Below, piece after piece: positions 1-5,648 of a stretch of 24,649 nucleotides of DNA. The notes beneath the pieces were generated by a model, which saw only the letters and a program-made list of their open reading frames with translations, was not told the DNA's origin and did no database searches. Within the stretch, counting starts at the first letter, position 1. Every line of letters begins with the position of its first letter. The stretch covers positions 1 through 24,649 of the forward strand of contig CAZHOV010000083.1 of NCBI GenBank assembly GCA_964534315.1, given 5' to 3'. This stretch comes from CAZHOV01 sp964534315 (GTDB lineage Bacteria > Bacteroidota > Bacteroidia > Chitinophagales > Saprospiraceae). The translations under genes and the position numbers were made by a program.

Positions 1-50
1 GGCCTCTTGAACATATGTGGTTTACAATTATTATTAATTTCATTCTTCAT
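1..50 (-). CDS. possible 5' end of a further gene, cut by the window edge
   Basis: An ATG at position 50 on the minus strand opens a frame that stays open to the window edge and reads MKNEINNNCKPHMFKR. It would be the next gene after cysC, about 100 nt downstream. Sixteen residues are too few to assign a family. The ending resembles the lead-in of some sulfotransferases, which would fit a PAPS-producing neighbour, but that is only a guess. It may equally be a chance open frame. Confidence 0.2.
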   Translation of the reverse strand, partial: MKNEINNNCKPHMFKR

Positions 51-150
51 TCGTGTTGACTAACGTCCACACTACTTAATTTTGCACTTTTGTACCCTCT
101 GCACCCTTTTAAACCCTCCATATCTTTGCTTGTGTAGACGAAAGTCCAAA

Positions 151-753
151 TCACGATTTCATTCTGATCTTCGCCTCAACCTTTTCAAAAACCATCTCTA
201 CTGCCTCTTGTACACTCATTTCCCCCGTTTTTAGCTCCAAAAAGGGATCAACGGGAGGTTCATAGGGAGAATCAATCCCTGTAAATCCTTTGATCTCTCC
301 TTTACGAGCTTTAGCATACAGGCCTTTGACGTCACGTGATTCACAAAGTTCGAGCGGGGCGTTGACATAAATTTCCAGAAAATCATTTTCGCCAATGATC
401 GAACGCGCAAAATCCCGGATAGCGATCGTGGGACTGATAAAAGACGCTAAGGTAATAATCCCTGAATTCAGATACAATTTGGCAACTTCAGCGATACGAC
501 GGATATTCTCTTTCCGGTCTTCGAGGCTAAATCCCAAGTTGTTGTTGACACCCGAACGGATATTATCGCCATCCAATACCTGAGCAAAATAACCTGCATT
601 GAAAAGCCTGCGCTCCAGATGCTGCGCAATAGTACTCTTGCCGGAGCCCGACAAACCAGTGAACCAGAGCACCTTACTGCGCTGACCAAGACGTTCCTCC
701 CGGTCTTCACGCTGAATTAGCCGGTCAAATATGGGATGTATATTGGTTGACAA
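151..753 (-). CDS. cysC: adenylylsulfate (APS) kinase
   Basis: CysC phosphorylates adenosine 5'-phosphosulfate to PAPS in the cytosol, the sulfate donor for sulfotransferases and for assimilatory reduction. The 200-residue protein matches the usual stand-alone length. It shows the P-loop GLSGSGKST at about residues 33-41, the DGDNIRSGVN motif at 61-70, the FISP motif carrying the phospho-acceptor serine at about 105-108, and the KGLYAKARKGEIKGFTGID segment near the C-terminus. The start is TTG: the upstream in-frame codon is the TAG stop of the DUF2061 gene, and there is no ATG or GTG before the P-loop region except a GTG at about codon 28 that would cut into it. It follows the DUF2061 gene by 9 nt and is surely cotranscribed. 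Next to exopolysaccharide genes, a role in polysaccharide sulfation is an inference; ordinary assimilation is the alternative. Confidence 0.95.
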   Translation of the reverse strand: MSTNIHPIFDRLIQREDREERLGQRSKVLWFTGLSGSGKSTIAQHLERRLFNAGYFAQVLDGDNIRSGVNNNLGFSLEDRKENIRRIAEVAKLYLNSGIITLASFISPTIAIRDFARSIIGENDFLEIYVNAPLELCESRDVKGLYAKARKGEIKGFTGIDSPYEPPVDPFLELKTGEMSVQEAVEMVFEKVEAKIRMKS

Positions 754-762
754 AGCTTTAGA

Positions 763-1014
763 CTATTTTGATTTAAATAAATTTCGGATCACTCCTCTTG
801 GAGCCATTTGCCAGGCCCGCTCGTGCAAATAATAAATGAGCAGCTTTAGCACCAACTCCAGCCCTGCTACTAAGGTCGACTTTTCCAAAACCTCATCACA
901 ATCAGTTGTGCTGAAAATCGTGTAAGCCAGAATAAACGTAGTTGATGTGGCAATTGCTCTCCAGGTAATTGCCTTGAGAATACTCCTGGTATGCGACTCT
1001 TTTTGTGTTGCCAT
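763..1014 (-). CDS. DUF2061 small membrane protein, sulfate-activation associated
   Basis: An 83-residue protein with two hydrophobic stretches (about residues 18-33 and 48-62), a conserved-looking SILKAITWRAIA start and an ERAWQ segment, which together are typical of the DUF2061 family. Family members are small predicted inner-membrane proteins of unknown biochemical role; in Bacteroidota they are often found beside sulfate-activation genes. Here the gene lies 9 nt upstream of cysC on the same strand, which fits that association. A clear TACTTTTG -7 element 29 nt before the ATG suggests this is the first gene of its own transcript, separate from the sugar operon behind it. No catalytic residues can be pointed to. 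Confidence 0.85.
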   Translation of the reverse strand: MATQKESHTRSILKAITWRAIATSTTFILAYTIFSTTDCDEVLEKSTLVAGLELVLKLLIYYLHERAWQMAPRGVIRNLFKSK

Positions 1015-1042
1015 TTATTAACGAGATTTCTAAGCAAATATG

Positions 1043-1050
1043 CAAAAGTA
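1043..1050 (-). promoter_or_regulatory. -7 promoter element for DUF2061-cysC
   Basis: The minus strand reads TACTTTTG, an exact match to the Bacteroidota TAnnTTTG -7 consensus, 28 nt before the ATG at 1014. No TTG -33 element is seen about 21 nt upstream, so the call rests on the -7 box and its position. Confidence 0.5.
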
Positions 1051-1252
1051 AACATCCTCTATAAATTTACCTGCATGAATTGCTCATTTTCTCGATAACG
1101 CAGACCCAAACGCATTTTTAGCTTTTTACGGCTCCGCCTTTGATAAGTCGGAACTTAATCTCAGGAATCTAGGTGGTTTGTCTTAAGTTGCGCCTATTAA
1201 ATCAGGAGAACTAACTAATCGCTTCTACCCGGGCAACTTGGTTGACAACCTA

Positions 1253-1792
1253 TTACTCTACCTTAATCAGCAACTTCGGATCGACTTCCATAGAAAGAGC
1301 AACGCCGAGATGCTCTAATTCAATAACAAAGCTATTTTTACTTTTTTGGCTTCTAAAAACCCCTTGCAGTCCCGTCAAATGACCTCCAATAATTTCAACA
1401 CGGTCACCAGAGAGATAACTCTTTTTTTCAACCTCGACCGGAACAGCGTCGCCCGCCACTCTTCTCAAGATTTCAATTTCTCTTTCAGGAATAGCCAATA
1501 AATTATTCGCTATTTTGACAAACCCAACTACGTGTTCGGTTCGCAATACCCGGATATATTCTTTTTTAGTGATCCATACAAAAACATAACAACTCAGCAG
1601 CGGGAGTTCCACCTTTTTAACTTTACTTGCATATCTCCGGATTTTCTGTTGCAGCGGTACGTATGCTTCTATGCCTTGCTCCTGTAGTTTTCTTACCACA
1701 AATTTTTCGCATTTATACCTGGTGTAAATAGCAAACCACCTACATTGAGAGTCCTGCAAATGATTTTCAGGCCGCATAGCTGTTCTATTCAT
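1253..1792 (-). CDS. UpxY/RfaH-type transcription antiterminator (NusG paralogue)
   Basis: A NusG-like protein of about 179 residues. It begins with a NusG N-terminal (NGN) domain (WFAIYTRYKCEKFVVRKL, EAYVPLQ, LLSCYVFVW) and ends with a KOW domain (SGDRVEIIGGHLTGLQGVF). This is the layout of UpxY proteins, which bind RNA polymerase and prevent early termination in long polysaccharide operons of Bacteroidota. I chose the ATG at 1792; a TTG at 1825 would add 11 residues with no family support and would abut the previous stop codon. It follows the UDP-sugar dehydrogenase by 33 nt, as the fifth gene of the run, whereas UpxY genes normally come first. The operon it serves may lie elsewhere, or this is a housekeeping copy for the whole cluster. 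Confidence in the family is high; the target is unknown. Confidence 0.88.
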   Translation of the reverse strand: MNRTAMRPENHLQDSQCRWFAIYTRYKCEKFVVRKLQEQGIEAYVPLQQKIRRYASKVKKVELPLLSCYVFVWITKKEYIRVLRTEHVVGFVKIANNLLAIPEREIEILRRVAGDAVPVEVEKKSYLSGDRVEIIGGHLTGLQGVFRSQKSKNSFVIELEHLGVALSMEVDPKLLIKVE

Positions 1793-1825
1793 TTGTAAAT
1801 CGTCATTTTCAACTCTATTGATCAA

Positions 1826-3118
1826 TTAAAGCCTCCAATACATTAACCCTTCAAACCCCTCCGGATCATAGATGGCTTTCAAATCCATAATAATTGCATT
1901 CTCTTTACATATTTCCTTAAAATAAGACGGTTTCAAGGCTTTGTAATCTTTGTGGGCTACCGAAATGATAACCGCATCATACCCATCTGAAATTTGATCT
2001 ACCATACTGAATTTATATTCCGAGGCCACCTCATTGGGCGAAGCATGGGGATCAACGATGTGAACATGTATAGAATAATCCATCAACTCATGCACCAGAT
2101 CTCCGACTTTTGAATTCCGGATATCAGCCACATCTTCTTTAAAGGTAATGCCCATCACCAATACTTTTGAGTTTTGGGGGGATTTCCCTTTATGTAGCAT
2201 GATCTGAATCAATCGTTTGGCTATAAAGCGGGGCATTTCATCATTGATCCGGCGCCCACTCAAAATAACCTGAGGATCGTACCCCAATTCTTTAGACTTA
2301 TGTAGTAAATAGTAAGGGTCCACCCCAATGCAATGACCGCCAACCAGGCCGGGATAAAACTTCAGAAAATTCCACTTTGTACTGGCCGCTTTGATCACTT
2401 CATAGGTATCAATGCCCATTTTATCGAAAATGATAGAGAGCTCATTCATAAAGGAAATGTTCAGGTCACGCTGGGTGTTTTCAATCACTTTAGCTGCCTC
2501 TGCAACTTTTATAGAGGAAGCTTCATAAATGCCGGCGGTAATGATCTGGCCATAAACTTTTGAAATTTCCTTCAGGGATTCTTCATCCGAGCCGCTGACG
2601 ATCTTCAGGATCTTATCGATGGTCCGCTTTTTATCTCCCGGATTAATGCGCTCGGGAGAATAGCCGATCTTAAAATCTTCTCCCAGCTTCATTCCGGATA
2701 ATTTTTCCAGAATCGGCAAGCAGTCTTCTTCCGTACAGCCGGGATAGACGGTTGATTCAAAAATTACATAATCGCCCTTTTTCAACGCCTTCCCCACTGC
2801 CGTGGAAGCCGCTTTTAAAGGTCCCAAATCAGGCACCCGGTGATCATCAACCGGTGTGGGAACAGCGACTACAAAAAAATGAGCGGCATGAATATCCTCC
2901 TCATTGGCGGTAAAAACAATGTCTTTATCTTCAAAAACACTATTTTCCAATTCATTGGAAGGGTCAATACCTTGCTGCATCAACGCAACCCGATCAGCAC
3001 TGATGTCAAATCCGATAACTTTAAAGTATTTTCCGAATTCGAGGGCAATTGGCAATCCAACATAGCCCAATCCAATAACACAAATAAGCTTCTCCTTTCG
3101 TAATAATTCCTGGTACAT
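1826..3118 (-). CDS. UDP-N-acetylhexosamine 6-dehydrogenase (WbpA/WbpO/TviB type)
   Basis: An NAD-dependent nucleotide-sugar dehydrogenase that oxidises C6 of UDP-GlcNAc or UDP-GalNAc to the uronic acid, a cytosolic step in making acidic sugars for O-antigen, capsule or exopolysaccharide. The 430-residue protein has the Rossmann motif GLGYVG at residues 16-21, an ESTVYPGCTE segment, GYSPERINPGD, and the catalytic-cysteine motif GGHCIGVDPYYL with Cys263. The C-terminal UDP-binding domain begins around KVLVMGITFKEDVADIRNSK. The length and the GHCIGVDPYY form fit the WbpA/WbpO/TviB branch rather than UDP-glucose dehydrogenase, but sequence alone does not decide GlcNAc against GalNAc. It lies 22 nt after the WbpD-like acetyltransferase gene, which suggests the shared product is a 2,3-diacetamido uronic acid (inference). 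Confidence 0.93.
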   Translation of the reverse strand: MYQELLRKEKLICVIGLGYVGLPIALEFGKYFKVIGFDISADRVALMQQGIDPSNELENSVFEDKDIVFTANEEDIHAAHFFVVAVPTPVDDHRVPDLGPLKAASTAVGKALKKGDYVIFESTVYPGCTEEDCLPILEKLSGMKLGEDFKIGYSPERINPGDKKRTIDKILKIVSGSDEESLKEISKVYGQIITAGIYEASSIKVAEAAKVIENTQRDLNISFMNELSIIFDKMGIDTYEVIKAASTKWNFLKFYPGLVGGHCIGVDPYYLLHKSKELGYDPQVILSGRRINDEMPRFIAKRLIQIMLHKGKSPQNSKVLVMGITFKEDVADIRNSKVGDLVHELMDYSIHVHIVDPHASPNEVASEYKFSMVDQISDGYDAVIISVAHKDYKALKPSYFKEICKENAIIMDLKAIYDPEGFEGLMYWRL

Positions 3119-3140
3119 ATAACACAGTTTGGTCAGCTAA

Positions 3141-3725
3141 TTACAATTCTATTTTTTGAACATTTCCGTTTTTCAGTTTATAGCGTTCCCCGCTTTCAGG
3201 GCAAGTGGCCACTCCGTCTTCATTAAAATTTAGCCGGTGTCCGTATTCACTCATCCAACCGATCTGGCGGGAGGGATTTCCAACGACCAATGCGTAAGGA
3301 AGCACGGCCTTTGTCACAACTGCACCTGCTCCTATAAATGCATAAGCACCGATCGGATTCCCGCAAACAATAGTTGCATTTGCTCCGATAGTGGCCCCTT
3401 GACCTACAGTCGTTTTCATATATTCGCCCCTCCTATTCACCGCGCTTCTGGGATTAATCACGTTGGTAAACACCATCGAAGGCCCCAGAAAGACATCATC
3501 TTCGCAAATAACACCGGTATATATGCTTACGTTGTTTTGTACTTTTACATTTCTACCCAGTTTGACATCCGCTGCAATAAAAACATTTTGGCCGATATTG
3601 CACTGCTCTCCAATTTCAGCGCCAGGCATCAAATGACTGAAGTGCCATATTTTAGCTCCTTTTCCAATAATGCAGCCCTCATCAATGATGGCCGTTGGGT
3701 GAACGAAATAATCTTTTTTTTCCAT
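3141..3725 (-). CDS. WbpD/WlbB-like UDP-amino-sugar N-acetyltransferase
   Basis: A left-handed beta-helix (hexapeptide repeat) acetyltransferase of 194 residues. The opening FVHPTAIIDEGCIIGKGAKIWHFSH is characteristic of the WbpD/WlbB family, which N-acetylates the 3-amino group of UDP-2-acetamido-3-amino-uronic acid using acetyl-CoA. The repeats continue through ADVKLGRNVKVQNNVSIYTG and TVGQGATIGANATIVCG. I chose the ATG at 3725, which places the HPTAI motif close to the N-terminus as usual and leaves 7 nt after the oxidase stop; the alternative ATG at 3770 overlaps that gene by 38 nt. The family normally works after a WbpB-type 3-dehydrogenase and a WbpE-type transaminase, neither of which is in this window. 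A role on a different amino sugar is possible. Confidence 0.88.
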   Translation of the reverse strand: MEKKDYFVHPTAIIDEGCIIGKGAKIWHFSHLMPGAEIGEQCNIGQNVFIAADVKLGRNVKVQNNVSIYTGVICEDDVFLGPSMVFTNVINPRSAVNRRGEYMKTTVGQGATIGANATIVCGNPIGAYAFIGAGAVVTKAVLPYALVVGNPSRQIGWMSEYGHRLNFNEDGVATCPESGERYKLKNGNVQKIEL

Positions 3726-3732
3726 AGGCGGT

Positions 3733-4965
3733 TCACTCTGAAATTTTAGCCTGAATTTCCAATCGTTCAAATACCCGCTCTGCTACACGGTCACCAATGG
3801 CCAGAGAAGAGGTCGCCGCGGGCGAGGGTGCGTTCCAGACATTCACAATATGTCCTTTTTCTGTGATCAGATAATCATCGACCATCTGCCCGTCCACCCG
3901 GCAAGCCATTGCTCGTACTCCCGCTCCCCCCCGCACCAAATCATCCATCCCCACTTCCGGAATGAGGTGCTGTAAGGCTTTCACAAAAGCAGCCTTAGAA
4001 TACGAGCGGTACAATTCTCCCAACCCCGTTTTCCAATACTTTGCCGCTAATTTTCTGAACCCGGGAAAGCGAAGCGTTTCCCAAAATTCCTGCCAGTCAA
4101 AATCCCACCGGCTGTAACCTTCCCGCTTAAAAGCCAATACGGCATTGGGGCCCGCCTCAATACCTCCGTCAATCATCCGGGTGTAATGTACTCCTAAAAA
4201 GGGAAAATTGGGGTCGGGAACGGGATAAATCAGATTGTTGACCAAATGCTCTTTTTCTTTCTTTAATTCATAATACTCCCCCCGGAAGGGCACTACCTGT
4301 ACAGGCTGGTCATCTTCTGTCATCTCTCCCACCTTATCCGCATAAAGCCCCGCGCAATTGACCACCACCTTGGTCGAAAATTCCCCATTGGTAGTGACAA
4401 TCACAGCCTCCTTTGAACGCTGTCGTATCCCCTCTACTTTACAGTTTAGAACGACCTCTCCATCCATCTCCTCAAATAGATTGGCATATGCTTCCGCTAC
4501 TCTCCGGTAATTGATGATCCCTGATTGCGGTACATAGATCGCTTCTACTCCTTTGACATGCGGTTCAATTTCTTTCAACTCGCCGGGATCAATCAGGCGG
4601 ATGCCTTCCAGGCCATTTTGGCTGCCTCGCTCCAGAATACGGTGCAAAAGCGGACGCTGATCTTCGCTGGTGGCGACAATTACCTTGCCGCAAATCTCGT
4701 GAGGAATATCATAATTCTTTGCAAAATCTACCAACTGCTGATACCCGTCACGACAATTCACCGCTTTCAAACTTCCGGGTTTATAGTAAATTCCCGAATG
4801 GATCACCCCGCTATTATGACCAGTCTGGTGATCAGCAACCGCACCTTCTTTTTCCAACACCGCTATTTTCAAGGAGCGGTGTGCTTTCTTGAGCTTAAAT
4901 GCCGTTGCCAGGCCAATGATGCCTGCTCCGATCACGATAATATCATATGTATTTGAATTAGACAT
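3733..4965 (-). CDS. lhgO: L-2-hydroxyglutarate oxidase
   Basis: An FAD-dependent oxidase of 410 residues in the DAO/LhgO family. It converts L-2-hydroxyglutarate to 2-oxoglutarate. The N-terminus has the dinucleotide-binding motif VIGAGIIGLATAFKL, followed by the LhgO-typical HNSGVIHSGIYYKPGSLKA; later come GVHYTRMIDGGIEAGPNAVLA and a C-terminal GGAGVRAMA and NAPSPAATSSLAIG. The ATG at 4965 is preferred over an upstream start at 5025, since the family begins just before the FAD motif. It lies 19 nt after the regulator gene and 7 nt before the acetyltransferase gene, so it is in the middle of a nucleotide-sugar operon. That setting suggests it recycles a 2-hydroxyglutarate by-product of amino-sugar synthesis (see findings). 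General central metabolism is the alternative. Confidence 0.92.
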   Translation of the reverse strand: MSNSNTYDIIVIGAGIIGLATAFKLKKAHRSLKIAVLEKEGAVADHQTGHNSGVIHSGIYYKPGSLKAVNCRDGYQQLVDFAKNYDIPHEICGKVIVATSEDQRPLLHRILERGSQNGLEGIRLIDPGELKEIEPHVKGVEAIYVPQSGIINYRRVAEAYANLFEEMDGEVVLNCKVEGIRQRSKEAVIVTTNGEFSTKVVVNCAGLYADKVGEMTEDDQPVQVVPFRGEYYELKKEKEHLVNNLIYPVPDPNFPFLGVHYTRMIDGGIEAGPNAVLAFKREGYSRWDFDWQEFWETLRFPGFRKLAAKYWKTGLGELYRSYSKAAFVKALQHLIPEVGMDDLVRGGAGVRAMACRVDGQMVDDYLITEKGHIVNVWNAPSPAATSSLAIGDRVAERVFERLEIQAKISE

Positions 4966-4984
4966 ATCTATTTTATCACTTTTA

Positions 4985-5521
4985 TTAATTCTCCTTAGCC
5001 CAAAGCACGAGCGGAGCCGGATCAAATTGACGGAGATCTTTCTTTTCCCATTCCTGTTCCGAATAGATCAAATACCTGATTTTCCGGTTGATCACTTGCT
5101 CAGCTTTCTCAATAAGCTGAATTAAATACTTGGTATCGATATCGCCAATAAAGATCAAATCAATGATTTCGCTATCCAGCCCCTTGGCAAATCGCCCGGT
5201 TAGAAAGACGCGCTCCACATCGCCCAAACGCTCCACCACATTTTCGATAATGCGGTCAAGGCCGATATGTTTCAAAATGATACTATGGACTTCTTTAAAT
5301 AGAGGATGGCTAATATTAGCCCGGAAAATTTTTTTATTGCCTTCCATTTGTGATGTAAGCATACCTGCCCCTTCAAGGCGGTTTAATTCCAGACGGATGG
5401 CGTTGGTAGATTCCCCAAATTCCTGCTCCAGGCTTCGGAGATAGGCCGTAGTGTTGCTGTTTAAAAAAAACTTCAGCAACAATTTTATCCGGGTTTTTGA
5501 CGAAATCAACGTCTCGATCAT
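4985..5521 (-). CDS. winged-helix regulator with a degenerate nucleotidyltransferase-like domain
   Basis: A 178-residue protein. Residues 1-80 form a winged-helix DNA-binding domain (TRIKLLLKFFLN, then STNAIRLELNRLEGAGMLTS as recognition helix and KKIFRAN as wing). The C-terminal half resembles a minimal nucleotidyltransferase domain, but the signature is broken: the family's GS...SDxD pattern reads GRFAKGLDSEIIDLIF, with Arg for Ser and the first acidic residue lost, so catalysis is unlikely. This architecture is common in Bacteroidota at the head of polysaccharide clusters. The ATG at 5521 is chosen; a TTG at 5551 would add ten residues lying inside the palindrome and promoter. It is the first gene of the operon, 19 nt before lhgO, and its promoter is embedded in an operator-like palindrome, pointing to autoregulation. 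The ligand is unknown. Confidence 0.82.
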   Translation of the reverse strand: MIETLISSKTRIKLLLKFFLNSNTTAYLRSLEQEFGESTNAIRLELNRLEGAGMLTSQMEGNKKIFRANISHPLFKEVHSIILKHIGLDRIIENVVERLGDVERVFLTGRFAKGLDSEIIDLIFIGDIDTKYLIQLIEKAEQVINRKIRYLIYSEQEWEKKDLRQFDPAPLVLWAKEN

Positions 5522-5552
5522 TGCTACTAATTGAGTAGCAAAACTACTCAAT
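5521..5552 (-). promoter_or_regulatory. operator-like array of overlapping inverted repeats at the regulator start
   Basis: Two perfect overlapping inverted repeats share an arm: TTGCTACT (5521-5528) with AGTAGCAA (5534-5541), and ATTGAGTAG (5530-5538) with CTACTCAAT (5544-5552). The core half-sites CTACT, AGTAG and CTACT begin at 5524, 5534 and 5544, exactly one helical turn apart. The array touches the regulator's ATG and covers its -7 box, so a protein bound here would block transcription. Confidence 0.6.
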
Positions 5553-5571
5553 AATATAAGAAAAAAACAAA
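5539..5571 (-). promoter_or_regulatory. promoter of the regulator-lhgO-sugar operon
   Basis: On the minus strand TTTG (plus 5568-5571) is followed after 21 nt by TAGTTTTG (plus 5539-5546), matching both the -33 and the TAnnTTTG -7 elements of Bacteroidota promoters. Transcription would begin around 5532, giving a leader of about 10 nt. The -7 box occupies the spacer of the perfect 9-bp inverted repeat described above. Confidence 0.6.
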
Positions 5572-5611
5572 AATTGTAGGGTTAATTTTGTATTAAATCT
5601 CGGGTTAGGCG

Positions 5612-5642
5612 TATAGGTGTGCCACACCTATAGGTGGGGCAC
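5612..5642. repeat. two overlapping palindromes between metH and the regulator gene
   Basis: TATAGGTGT (5612-5620) and ACACCTATA (5624-5632) form a perfect 9-bp inverted repeat with a 3-nt loop. The right arm is also half of a second, 24-nt palindrome (5619-5642) with a single mismatch around a perfect CACCTATAGGTG core. The element starts just after the metH stop codon on the minus strand. No T-run follows at once, so it is not a canonical terminator. A factor-independent stop or a protein-binding site are both possible. Confidence 0.45.
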
Positions 5643-5648
5643 AATTTC

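Noticed and set aside
5522..5551. TTG start for the winged-helix regulator
   Set aside because: It would place ten residues inside the palindrome and the -7 box; the ATG at 5521 fits the promoter better.
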